The notes under the pieces: generated by a model
Database searches by the model: none
What the model saw: only the letters and a program-made list of their open reading frames with translations
Told to the model about the DNA's origin: nothing
Shown: in pieces, positions 19,390-27,948 of the stretch
Layout: the number at the start of each line of letters is the position of its first letter
Position numbering within the stretch: the stretch's first letter is position 1
Made by a program: the position numbers and the translations under genes
Source of the DNA: Adhaeribacter_A terreus
GTDB lineage: Bacteria > Bacteroidota > Bacteroidia > Cytophagales > Hymenobacteraceae
NCBI RefSeq assembly: GCF_042657365.1
Contig: NZ_JBHSKT010000001.1
Span: forward strand, 372,001 to 436,000
Length of the DNA stretch: 64,000 nucleotides
Reading direction: 5' to 3'

Positions 19390-20162
19390 AAAAAGGATAG
19401 TTAAAAAATAAATGGAATAATGATTTACGTTAGAGAAACTTCATGCTGTAGCATATTAAATTAATATAGCACAATAGTTTAGAACAAAGGGTAGGTTGAG
19501 TATGCTGGTAACGAGAACATGTACATTGATTTTTGGTAATAGTACTCATTAACCTCCAAATATATAGTTTTAAATGGAGTAAGCAAATGACCTTGAGTAA
19601 GTTTATTGCACTAATTTTTATGGGTTTGGTATTTTCGCTATAAGGCTGTTTTGGCTGCGAAAAGACGGAGGAAATAATGTTTTAACAAATTTTTATATGT
19701 TACAAATAGTATTTAAGGTTGCTGACTAAAATTTTAATGCTGTTCACTAAAAATATATGGATTTATTGTTGGTTTGTCCAGTTTGGCTCCTATGTTTTAG
19801 TGCTTAAAACCATAGCGTTTCTGAAGAAAAACAGACGCTTTCAAATGTGTTAAATAGTATTTGTTCTATATAATTTTAAAATAATTTTTTTATTTTTTTG
19901 CAATATTTAAATGCCGGAAAGATCCTCTGGTAAATATTTTGGTTCGCAAAATAGAAAGTCAAAGTCGCATTGGGCCTGGAACGCGACTTTTGGAGCTTGA
20001 AACCATAGCGTTTTTACAGGTTGTAATGCGCATAAAATCAATGACCTGTGTTGAGAAATTATACCTAAATATGGGTATTGTGCAGGCAGAAACAGGCGGG
20101 TAACTTTGCTTGTTTTAAAACAAAATTGATTTCTCTATATTTTCCTTCACTTATATCTTTTT
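19390..20162. other. Intergenic gap, divergent upstream regions
   Basis: No gene is visible. The gap separates the minus-strand adhesin array from plus-strand genes, so it should hold promoters in both directions. It is very A/T-rich around 19840-19930. It contains a half copy of the 31-bp motif near 19803-19820 and a full copy at 19985-20015. Confidence 0.6.
19985..20015 (-). repeat. 31-bp motif copy (minus orientation)
   Basis: The sequence GACTTTTGGAGCTTGAAACC followed by ATAGCGTTTTT is the motif read on the minus strand. A core-only copy (AAAACCATAGCGTTT) lies at 19806-19820. Confidence 0.7.
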
Positions 20163-21089
20163 ATGGAAAAACGCTACCCGCCATTCAGGAAACTTTTTAT
20201 GGCCCTGATCTTTATTTTGTTTGTCGCTTCAGGTTTGCAGGCGCAGGATGTGATCGTGAAAAATGATAAATCTGAAATTCAGGCCAAAGTGCTGGAAATT
20301 ACCGATGATGCCGTAAAATACAAGCAGTTCCAATTTCAGGACGGGCCGGTTTATAATATCAGGAAAGCCGAAGTTTTCATGATCCTTTATCAGAATGGCA
20401 ATCGCGAAACATTTTCAACTCTTGGAAATTCAGCGGTAAATAATCAAACGCTCTCAACGATAATTGCTGCCGAGCCTTTGCCGGTAAATGAAGCTAAGGC
20501 TAAAGGAAAAATCGTTAAAAACCCAAGCCGTATTATTCTGGCCTATGGCGCTTATAAACAGGATGGTTATCCGGAAAAAGCGCCTAAAATAGCTTACGAG
20601 AGGGTTTATGCCAATCCTGGTGTCATTTCAGGTATCGGGTTTTCCAGCGATAATTTTTTAGATATGTTCTGGATCCGTTATAATAATATGGTAAAATCTT
20701 CAAGCGGAGGGATGACGGATGATGGTTCAGGAACTTCGTCTATTGAGACTATTTATGGCTCCAAGCATTATTTAAGCGGTTATGCTTTTAAAGAATTCGA
20801 TACGAAGTTTATTTCGGCAGGTATATTAGCCGGACCGGCTCTGAATTTTACGCAAGGTACCTATTCTGCTGACGCCTGGGATGCTTCGAGAGAAACTTAT
20901 AGCCCTCAGGTAAGTGATACAGATGCCAGTTTTTTTACTGGAGGTTTGCATACCGGCATTTATTTGCACAAGTATTTAAGCACCAATAAAAAAGGAGAGA
21001 AAAATTTCTTTTTTCGCCTTTCTTTCGAGCAGTTTGTGATGGCAAAAGGCTCTTACGGCAGTATTATCGGGTTAAATTTTGGTTTATAA
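20163..21089 (+). CDS. Conserved Bacteroidota secreted protein, unknown function
   Basis: This 308-residue protein has a signal peptide (LFMALIFILFVASGLQAQ, cleavage near residue 28). Just after it comes a small beta domain (DVIVKNDKSEIQAKVLEI, then YKQFQFQDGPVYNIRK, VFMILYQNG). Such a domain is common in Bacteroidota envelope proteins and often precedes a membrane or barrel region. The C-terminal half is rich in aromatic and glycine residues with alternating polarity (GILAGPALNF, HTGIYLHKYL, FFFRLSFEQFV, GSIIGLNFGL), which suggests a small outer-membrane barrel. The ATG at 20163 is used; an in-frame Met at residue 13 would also leave a signal peptide. The lipoprotein gene starts 18 bp downstream, so the two are probably co-transcribed. 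I cannot assign a function. Confidence 0.75.
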   Translation: MEKRYPPFRKLFMALIFILFVASGLQAQDVIVKNDKSEIQAKVLEITDDAVKYKQFQFQDGPVYNIRKAEVFMILYQNGNRETFSTLGNSAVNNQTLSTIIAAEPLPVNEAKAKGKIVKNPSRIILAYGAYKQDGYPEKAPKIAYERVYANPGVISGIGFSSDNFLDMFWIRYNNMVKSSSGGMTDDGSGTSSIETIYGSKHYLSGYAFKEFDTKFISAGILAGPALNFTQGTYSADAWDASRETYSPQVSDTDASFFTGGLHTGIYLHKYLSTNKKGEKNFFFRLSFEQFVMAKGSYGSIIGLNFGL

Positions 21090-21107
21090 TTTCAGGAAAG
21101 ATATTTT

Positions 21108-21590
21108 ATGAAAAAGACATATTTATTCAGTGTTTTACTAATGCTGTTTTCACTGACAAGTTGCTGGGATAATGAATATCAGGAAGATTTTGAAGCAATA
21201 AAAGCCAAAGCAACGGGAGTGGATGGTGAATCTGGTGCTTGCCCGGTAGGTAAATGGAGCATGCCAACCTGTAACGGTGCGCCTGGAAAAAATCTGATCT
21301 ATTATTTTGGTAGTGACGGAACTGGTTACTCCGAAAATCCGGATTGTAATGAGATTTGCACACCAATGCGGTTTAATTTCAGATATACCGTAAGTGGGGA
21401 TAAGATTTCTTACACCTTTACCAGTACGGAAGATGTTATTTGCAGTGGTGTAAACCAAGGACGGCCTAATACACCAAGCGGATCTCATACACTTACTTAT
21501 TCGTGTTTGAATGGTGGTAGTGAGATGCAGGCAGAATATGTAAATATACAGACCGGAGCGAAATCTGTTTATAATTTCAAACGGATGTAA
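21108..21590 (+). CDS. Small lipoprotein, lipocalin-like
   Basis: This 160-residue protein has a lipobox LTSC at residues 16-19, so it should be lipid-anchored after cleavage before Cys19. The mature part has a beta-rich pattern with a GKWSMPTC start, a YYFGSDGTGY strand, a RFNFRYTVSGDKISYTF hairpin and a C-terminal SVYNFKRM strand. This resembles small lipocalin-like proteins of Bacteroidota that begin with a GxW motif. Several cysteines outside the lipobox (in ACPVGKW, PTCNG, PDCNEICTP, DVICSG, YSCLNGG) could form disulfides. It follows the preceding gene by 18 bp. The stop codon is followed by a degenerate motif copy and a terminator. Confidence 0.72.
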   Translation: MKKTYLFSVLLMLFSLTSCWDNEYQEDFEAIKAKATGVDGESGACPVGKWSMPTCNGAPGKNLIYYFGSDGTGYSENPDCNEICTPMRFNFRYTVSGDKISYTFTSTEDVICSGVNQGRPNTPSGSHTLTYSCLNGGSEMQAEYVNIQTGAKSVYNFKRM

Positions 21591-21603
21591 TTTTAAGGTT
21601 ATA

Positions 21604-21690
21604 GAAAACGATATCAAATTTCAATAAAAAAGTCCCGCTGGAATCTCCAGCGGGACTTTTACTTTTTCGGGCTATTACCCTATCGTTTTT
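21604..21690. repeat. Inverted pair of 31-bp motifs around a terminator
   Basis: A degenerate plus copy (GAAAACGATATC... AAAAAAGTC, 21604-21634) and a minus copy (ACTTTTTCGGGCTATTACCC then TATCGTTTTT, 21661-21690) flank the hairpin at 21627-21660. The arrangement is motif, hairpin, inverted motif. Confidence 0.65.
21627..21660 (+). terminator. Rho-independent terminator of lipoprotein operon
   Basis: The stem GTCCCGCTGGA (21632-21642) pairs with TCCAGCGGGAC (21646-21656) and is flanked by A and T runs. The identical hairpin occurs at 27886-27917 next to clpB. Confidence 0.92.
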
Positions 21691-21745
21691 TATTCTGGTC
21701 GCGGAGATGAAACGTCCAGGTTTTTGAATCTGATTTCGTCCTTTT
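21691..21745 (-). pseudogene. clpB: Decayed copy of the clpB 3' end
   Basis: Read on the minus strand, this stretch gives ALEAGL, a stop, then KDEIRFKNLDVSSPRPE and a stop. The end of intact ClpB is VVEAVMEDDKIAFKNLDVAFPRPE. The match includes the stop codon, the following motif copy and the terminator, so the homologous block covers about 21615-21745 against 27871-28005. An in-frame stop and several substitutions show it is not functional. It marks an old duplication around the giant gene at 22021-27801. Confidence 0.85.
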
Positions 21746-21944
21746 ACAACCCCGCTTCCAGAGCTTTAAATGGGAGATTAATTTTATTATTGTATCAAAG
21801 AAAAAAACATATTGATAACCGGATCAGTAATTTTCCTGCTTTTCTTTTTTTTCTGAAAGAAACCAATCATTCCTGTGCTTGAATTCACAGGTTCCTTTTC
21901 GGGAGAATATTCTGGCAGTAATTTGAATTCGGCTATCTGCTGGT

Positions 21945-21978
21945 GTTTCGGTTAAAACGAAATTTAGCGTACATTTGA
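21945..21978 (+). promoter_or_regulatory. Possible Bacteroidota-type promoter
   Basis: TACATTTG at 21971-21978 fits the TAnnTTTG -7 box. A weak GTTTC at 21945-21949 lies about 21 bp upstream as a poor -33 box. It would start a transcript 30-40 nt before the ATG at 22021. Confidence 0.35.
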
Positions 21979-22020
21979 AGTTATTGCTGGCCTGTTTAAA
22001 AATGGAATCTGGAATTAAAT

Positions 22021-25000
22021 ATGAATAAGAGGATTACTTTACGAATTAAATTTTTGAACTTCTTTTCCTTGATTTTCATGTTTTTGCCCGGGATATTCAT
22101 TGCTTTTAACAGTCAGGCGCAATGTCCCGTGGTAAATTCATGTACACCGGGTAATCCTCCCGCTGGTAATATTGCTTTTGGGATGGGAATCTTGAATGTT
22201 AATATTAACAATGGTGCAATTAATAATACCACGGGGCCGGTAACAGCCACCAGTGGTTATGTAGATTATTCCTGCACTATTGGTACTACGCTTTCTCCGG
22301 GAGTAACTTATCCTGTTAGTATCACAACCAACAATAATGTAAATGAGAATGTAAGAGTTTGGCTCGATGCGAATAACGATGGTGTTTTTAATGTTGCTAT
22401 CGAACTGCTCTTTAGTTCTAACAATAAAAAGAATCATAGCGGTAATATCATTATTCCGGCGGGTGCTATTACCGGACTTCCGTTGCGGTTACGGGTGGCG
22501 GCAGATAATTTCTCATCGCCAATCCCAACGCCCTGTTCTTCGCCGGGATATTCGCAGGTAGAAGATTACCGGATTACTTTAGTTACTAACCTGGCCGCGC
22601 CAGTTGCAGCGTTTACGGCTAACGACTCCCTAACCTGTACGAACACAGTCAGTTTCACGGATCGGTCTAAGAATGGGCCTGTAACTTGGCTCTGGAATTT
22701 CGGAGATCCGGCTTCCGGAGTGAATAATACATCCGCGTTACAAAATCCAACCCACGCTTTTTCAGCTCCCGGGAATTATGATATTACTTTAATAGTAAGC
22801 AATGCAAACGAAGCCGATACGCTGGTTAAAACCAATTATATAAACTACCATAACAGTGTGCCGGTAGCGGCTACCTGTACGCCCAATACAATTAATTACT
22901 GTTGTGGTTACGGTATTACAAATGTAAGTATCGGTAATGGGTTGTTTACGAATGCATCGGCCAATGGCGTTGCAGGCTATGAGAATTTCACATGCAACAA
23001 AACCTTAAGAGTTTCAACCGGATTAAGTTACCCTTTTTCGATCACCACTGGTAGTAACCCTCAGGATGCCCGCATTTACATCGACTATAATAACGACGGT
23101 GATTTTACGGGTGCTAATGAGCTGGTAGCTGTAGCTTTAAATACTATAAATCCTGTTGGTACCATCACCATTCCGGCTACAGCTACTTTAAACACTCCTC
23201 TTAGAATGCGGATCATTTCCGATAATACTGGCAGTAATTTTACGAGCTGTTCCGGTGTGCAAAGCGGGCAGGCAGAAGATTACACGGTCATTATTACGCC
23301 CGATATTTTCCCGGTACCACAATTTACATCTACTTTTTCATCTACCTGCGATACCGTTGTAACGTTTGCCGGCCAAAGCTCCAATTCGCCGCATAGCTGG
23401 CTCTGGAATTTCGGCGATCCTGCTTCCGGGGCGCTGAATACTTCTACGCTGCAGAACCCAACCCACGTTTATCGTAACCCGGGAAGCTACACCGTTACTT
23501 TGGTTGCTACCAATGCGAACGGGTCTGGTACCGTGGTAAAAAATAAATACCTGAACATTACGAAGCCCTGCATTACGTATTGTCCATCGCAAAACCATTC
23601 GAATTCTTCGCAATGGATCGCGAAAGTGCAGATCGGTACGCTGAGCAATGTTAGTGGGCCGGATCCGTTGGGTTATGGGAATTATACCTATCTGAACAGC
23701 GATCTGGTTTTAGGAAGCAGCAATCCTTTTACAATTGAGCTAAGCACTGCGTATTATTATAAATACGTCACAATCTGGATCGATCTGAATAAAGATGGCG
23801 TGTTCCAGAACAGTGAGCGGATGTTTCATGACTACTCAAATTATGTGGGGCCTAATCTTCCTTTAAATGTAACCGGCAATATTGTTATCCCCAATAATGT
23901 GCAGTCTGGATTTACCAGAATGCGGGTAAACATCAGCGATATCTACGATCTTAATAACCCTTGTATTTCCAATATTACTAACGGTGGGGAAACAGAAGAT
24001 TATCTCTTAACGCTTTTGCCAAATACGATTCCCCTGGTAGGTGATTTTTCGGCTGACCTGAATGCGGTATGCAGTGGAACAGTGCCCTTTCGGGATGCAT
24101 CGGTAAATGGCGCCACCTCGTGGTATTGGAATTTCGGTGATCCTGCTTCCGGGGGGCATAACACTTCTACCTTGCAGAACCCAACTCACACGTACCCTAC
24201 AGGAACAAGTGCTAGCTACACGGTTACCCTGGTAGTTTGCAAAGGTTCGCAGTGCGATACGATCGTGAAAACTAATTACATAAATGTGCCTGTTCCCTGT
24301 CGAACGTATTGTATTTCAGACGGGCATTATACTCCTTATCAGTGGATCTCGAATGTTACACTTGGTAACCTGAATAACCCGAGTGCATCTGACCCGAATG
24401 GCTACGGAAATTACACAAATAAAAGGGCAGATCTTGTAGTTGGCTCAGCCGGGAATCCTATTTCAGTAACCATTGGCTCTAATTTTTCTACGAATTACAG
24501 GCAGGTGCTGGCCTGGATCGATTTTAACAGGAATGGTTTTTTTGAACAAACCGAAATGGTTTTTAATGAAACTGCTTATAGTGCCAGCCCTCAGGTTGCG
24601 ACCGGAAATATTTCGGTACCTGCCTCGGCGCTGCCCGGTTTTACCAGAATGCGCGTTTTAATGACTGATAACTACGGTCCGCTTTGGAATCCGTGTATTA
24701 AGAACGTATCGAACACGGAATCTGAAGATTACACCATTAATATTTTACCGAATGCCCAGCCGGTTACAGCAGATTTTCAGCCGGATATGACCGGCATTTG
24801 TTCAGGAACGGTTCAGTTTCTGGATCGGTCCCTGAACGGGGCTACTTCCTGGTACTGGGATTTTGGCGATCCTGCTTCGGGAGTAAACAATACATCTACT
24901 TTGCAGGACCCCATACATATTTATCCGATCACGCCGGCCGGCAATTATACTGTTAAGTTAATAGCCTGCAAAGGAGCACAATGCGATACCATTATCAAAA

Positions 25001-27801
25001 TAAATCTGATTACGACCACAGTGCCTTGCCAAACGTATTGTGCTTCTTCCGGACATTTTGGTGCGGGACGGTATATTAGTAAGGTGGCCGTTAGTACTAT
25101 TAATAACGCCAGTGGCGCGGAGCCTAACGGTTACGGCAATTATACTTATTTAAAAACGGACCTGATGCTGGGTTTGCCAAACCCAATAGCGGTAGATATT
25201 ATTAACTCCGGTGTATATATGTATGTTTTTGCCTGGATAGACTTTAATCAGGATGGCCAGTTTCAGGCGAATGAGCAGGTATTCAATAAACTGACGACCA
25301 TGGGAGCTGGGGGAATTATACAGGCAGCTGGAAATATTACTTTGCCAGGCAATGCGCTTCCCGGACTTACCCGGATGCGCGTGGTAATGAGTAGTTCTCA
25401 GTATTTCACGAACCCTTGCCAAATGAATGCTACCAACGCAGAGGTGGAAGATTACCTGGTTAATATTTTGCCGAACCCGTATCCTGTTGTTGCTGATTAT
25501 ACGGCTAATATGGGGTCAATTTGTCAGGGTTCGGTACAGTTTTATGATGCTTCACAGAATGGTGCTACTTCGTGGTATTGGGATTTTGGGGATCCTGCTT
25601 CGGGAGCTGCAAATACCTCAACGCTGCAAAACCCAATCCATACTTATTCTACCACTGCTGCCGGAAGTTACGACGTAACGTTTGTTGCCTGTAAAACCGG
25701 CGTGTGCGATACACTGCTTTATTCGAAATCAGTGAATATTTCGGTTCCTTGTAATTATTATTGTATCAACACCAATAATACAAATACCGGTCAATGGATC
25801 GGAAATGTAACTATCGGGAATATTAACAATAATACCGGGGCTGAAGTGTATGCTTACGGGAATTATACTTATCTGAATACATTCGCCCATGCGGGAATGG
25901 GCAATATTCCGGTTTCAGTTACGCTGGGAAAAAGTGCCGGAGCAGCAGAATATATCACGATCTGGATCGACTTCAACCACGATAATATTTTTCAGCAACG
26001 TGAACAGGTGTTTAATATGCAGGCTGTACTTTCCAATAACGAACTGGTGGCCTCGGGTTCTCTTGTAATTCCGGGAAAAGCACTTCTGGGGCCTACCAGG
26101 ATGAGGGTTCTGATGCGTACGCCTGGAGGAATAAATGATCCATGTCCTTCCTGGTATCCAGATATTGAAGTAGAAGATTACACGATCATCATCGTTCAGA
26201 ATCCAGCTCCGCCGGTATCGGACTTTAGCGTGAGCACTATGACCCCATGCTATAGTACGGTTAGTTTTTCTGATTCCACAACCAACACACCAACTTCCTG
26301 GAGCTGGAATTTTGGAGATCCGAATTCAGGTGCGGCCAATACATCTACGTTGCAACACCCGCAGCATACATTCTCGGCACCTAGTTTATACACCATTACC
26401 CTGGTTACCACCAATGCTTTTGGCAGCGACACACTGGTTAGAACGAACTATATCAATTATGATCCGACGAATGCTGCTTGCCAAACTGTTCTGATGCCGG
26501 TATCCGGAACTTTGGTGCAAAATAATTTCTGTTCCGGTTCGCTCTACGACGATGGCGGACCTTCTAATTTTTATTCCAATAATGTGAATGGTACCGTGGT
26601 GATAGCCCCACCAAATGCGGCTACCGTTTCTATTACCTTTACACAATTTAACGTAGATACGCCCGGCGATGTGCTGAAGATCTTTGACGGGCCGGACACC
26701 ACTGCCAATCTGATCGGAACGTATTACCCTACACCAGTCTGGGGGCTTGCTCTTCCGAATAGTGGAGCTCCTATAACTTCCACCGGCGGAGCCATGACCA
26801 TTCAGTTTATTTCCAACAGTTCTTCTCCGTTAAACGGTTTTAGTGCCACCTGGAACTGCAATTACCCCAATACAGATCCGCCGGTATCAGCCTTCAGTGC
26901 CAATTCCGTGAATCCATGCTACGGTATAGTGAGTTTTTCTGATTCTACGATTAATACGCCAACTTCCTGGTTATGGAATTTTGGTGATCCGAATTCAGGT
27001 CCGGCCAATACTTCTTCGCTGCAAAACCCAACGCATGCGTTTTCAGCGCCTGGTTTATACACCATTACCTTGGTCACCACGAATGCTTTCGGTAGCGATA
27101 CTTTAGTCAAAACCAATTATATTAATTACAACTCAACAAACGTTGCCTGCCGAACTGTTCTGATGCCTGTGTTGGGAACTTTAGTGCAAAATAATTTCTG
27201 TTCCGGCGTAATTTACGACGATGGGGGGCCAACGGGCGCTTACAAGAATAATGTGAATGGTACTGTTGTGATCGCGCCGCCAAATGCTGCTTCGGTTTCT
27301 CTTTTCTTTACTTATTTTGATGTAGATACTCCCGGCGATGTGGTGAGGATCTACGATGGAGCAAATACGGCATCGCCGCTGATCGGAACGTATCATACCT
27401 TGGGGAGCGGACTGCCGAATAACGGTGCTGCTATCACTTCTTCCGGTGGTGCAATCACTATGCAGTTTATCACCAATAGCTCTTATACTTTGAACGGGTT
27501 TATTGCTAACTGGCAGTGTAATTTACCGTCGGGAACTCCGGAAGATCTGGAGGAGAAGCTGTTTGAAATTTACCCGAATCCGAGTACCGGCCTAATTAAC
27601 TTAACGTTGAAACAGAACCAACCGGAACCGTTCAACCTGGAAATTACGAACGTGCTTGGTCAGGTACTGATTAAAAAGCCAGTGAAGTTTTTAGACTCTG
27701 AACCGCAGCAACTGGATCTGAGCAAACTTGGAAAAGGGGTTTACTTTATCAAAATTCGCAACGATAAGTTTTCCGGGATTAAAAAACTGGTGCTTGAGTA
27801 G
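22021..27801 (+). CDS. Giant T9SS-secreted protein: GEVED/PKD repeats, two CUB domains
   Basis: This is a 1926-residue protein with a signal peptide ending near FNSQAQC (~33). Six GEVED domains (signatures SQVEDYRI, GQAEDYTV, GETEDYLL, ESEDYTI, EVEDYLV, EVEDYTI) alternate with PKD domains (WLWNFGDPASG, WYWDFGDPASG and similar). After the sixth PKD come CUB domain 1 (about 1484-1618), PKD 7 and CUB domain 2 (about 1707-1840). A T9SS type A tail follows (IYPNPSTGLINL, ending IKKLVLE). The order is (GEVED-PKD) x6, CUB, PKD, CUB, tail. The two PKD-CUB units repeat with a 669-bp period. Its tail is not related to the homogenised tail of the 1-19 kb array. Such domains mediate binding to carbohydrate or protein, and no enzyme motif was seen. 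It lies between a broken and an intact clpB 3' end. Confidence 0.9.
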   Translation: MNKRITLRIKFLNFFSLIFMFLPGIFIAFNSQAQCPVVNSCTPGNPPAGNIAFGMGILNVNINNGAINNTTGPVTATSGYVDYSCTIGTTLSPGVTYPVSITTNNNVNENVRVWLDANNDGVFNVAIELLFSSNNKKNHSGNIIIPAGAITGLPLRLRVAADNFSSPIPTPCSSPGYSQVEDYRITLVTNLAAPVAAFTANDSLTCTNTVSFTDRSKNGPVTWLWNFGDPASGVNNTSALQNPTHAFSAPGNYDITLIVSNANEADTLVKTNYINYHNSVPVAATCTPNTINYCCGYGITNVSIGNGLFTNASANGVAGYENFTCNKTLRVSTGLSYPFSITTGSNPQDARIYIDYNNDGDFTGANELVAVALNTINPVGTITIPATATLNTPLRMRIISDNTGSNFTSCSGVQSGQAEDYTVIITPDIFPVPQFTSTFSSTCDTVVTFAGQSSNSPHSWLWNFGDPASGALNTSTLQNPTHVYRNPGSYTVTLVATNANGSGTVVKNKYLNITKPCITYCPSQNHSNSSQWIAKVQIGTLSNVSGPDPLGYGNYTYLNSDLVLGSSNPFTIELSTAYYYKYVTIWIDLNKDGVFQNSERMFHDYSNYVGPNLPLNVTGNIVIPNNVQSGFTRMRVNISDIYDLNNPCISNITNGGETEDYLLTLLPNTIPLVGDFSADLNAVCSGTVPFRDASVNGATSWYWNFGDPASGGHNTSTLQNPTHTYPTGTSASYTVTLVVCKGSQCDTIVKTNYINVPVPCRTYCISDGHYTPYQWISNVTLGNLNNPSASDPNGYGNYTNKRADLVVGSAGNPISVTIGSNFSTNYRQVLAWIDFNRNGFFEQTEMVFNETAYSASPQVATGNISVPASALPGFTRMRVLMTDNYGPLWNPCIKNVSNTESEDYTINILPNAQPVTADFQPDMTGICSGTVQFLDRSLNGATSWYWDFGDPASGVNNTSTLQDPIHIYPITPAGNYTVKLIACKGAQCDTIIKINLITTTVPCQTYCASSGHFGAGRYISKVAVSTINNASGAEPNGYGNYTYLKTDLMLGLPNPIAVDIINSGVYMYVFAWIDFNQDGQFQANEQVFNKLTTMGAGGIIQAAGNITLPGNALPGLTRMRVVMSSSQYFTNPCQMNATNAEVEDYLVNILPNPYPVVADYTANMGSICQGSVQFYDASQNGATSWYWDFGDPASGAANTSTLQNPIHTYSTTAAGSYDVTFVACKTGVCDTLLYSKSVNISVPCNYYCINTNNTNTGQWIGNVTIGNINNNTGAEVYAYGNYTYLNTFAHAGMGNIPVSVTLGKSAGAAEYITIWIDFNHDNIFQQREQVFNMQAVLSNNELVASGSLVIPGKALLGPTRMRVLMRTPGGINDPCPSWYPDIEVEDYTIIIVQNPAPPVSDFSVSTMTPCYSTVSFSDSTTNTPTSWSWNFGDPNSGAANTSTLQHPQHTFSAPSLYTITLVTTNAFGSDTLVRTNYINYDPTNAACQTVLMPVSGTLVQNNFCSGSLYDDGGPSNFYSNNVNGTVVIAPPNAATVSITFTQFNVDTPGDVLKIFDGPDTTANLIGTYYPTPVWGLALPNSGAPITSTGGAMTIQFISNSSSPLNGFSATWNCNYPNTDPPVSAFSANSVNPCYGIVSFSDSTINTPTSWLWNFGDPNSGPANTSSLQNPTHAFSAPGLYTITLVTTNAFGSDTLVKTNYINYNSTNVACRTVLMPVLGTLVQNNFCSGVIYDDGGPTGAYKNNVNGTVVIAPPNAASVSLFFTYFDVDTPGDVVRIYDGANTASPLIGTYHTLGSGLPNNGAAITSSGGAITMQFITNSSYTLNGFIANWQCNLPSGTPEDLEEKLFEIYPNPSTGLINLTLKQNQPEPFNLEITNVLGQVLIKKPVKFLDSEPQQLDLSKLGKGVYFIKIRNDKFSGIKKLVLE
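26209..27546 (+). repeat. Tandem PKD-CUB duplication inside the giant gene
   Basis: Bases from 26209 and from 26878 align with a 669-bp (223-codon) offset. They share long identical runs such as GGTGCAAAATAATTTCTGTT. The pair encodes PKD 6-CUB 1 and PKD 7-CUB 2. Confidence 0.85.
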
Positions 27802-27836
27802 ATAGCAGATTGGGTTTCTGAATACTGTTGAGTTCC

Positions 27837-27866
27837 GACTTTTTCAGGTGAAATCCATAGCGTTTT
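27837..27866 (-). repeat. 31-bp motif copy (minus orientation)
   Basis: GACTTTTTCAGGTGAAATCC followed by ATAGCGTTTTC lies between the stop of the giant gene and the shared terminator. Confidence 0.75.
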
Positions 27867-27885
27867 CTGCTCAAATTAAAGCAAA

Positions 27886-27917
27886 AAAGTCCCGCTGGAA
27901 TCTCCAGCGGGACTTTT
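27886..27917. terminator. Bidirectional terminator between giant gene and clpB
   Basis: The stem GTCCCGCTGGA/TCCAGCGGGAC with A and T runs is the same hairpin as at 21627. It lies between two convergent genes and serves both. Confidence 0.92.
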
Positions 27918-27918
27918 T

Positions 27919-27948
27919 ATTTTTTCGGGCTAAAACCCTACCGTTTTT
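27919..27948 (-). repeat. 31-bp motif at the clpB stop codon
   Basis: Read on the minus strand, the clpB stop codon runs directly into AAAACGGTAGGGTTTTAGCC and CGAAAAAAT, and the terminator hairpin follows. This is the stop-motif-hairpin order also seen behind several other genes here. Confidence 0.78.

Noticed and set aside
455..19391. Plus-strand open frames across the adhesin array
   Set aside because: They run antisense to long, well-formed secreted proteins and have no recognisable features; they result from the repetitive Thr/Val/Ala-rich coding on the other strand.
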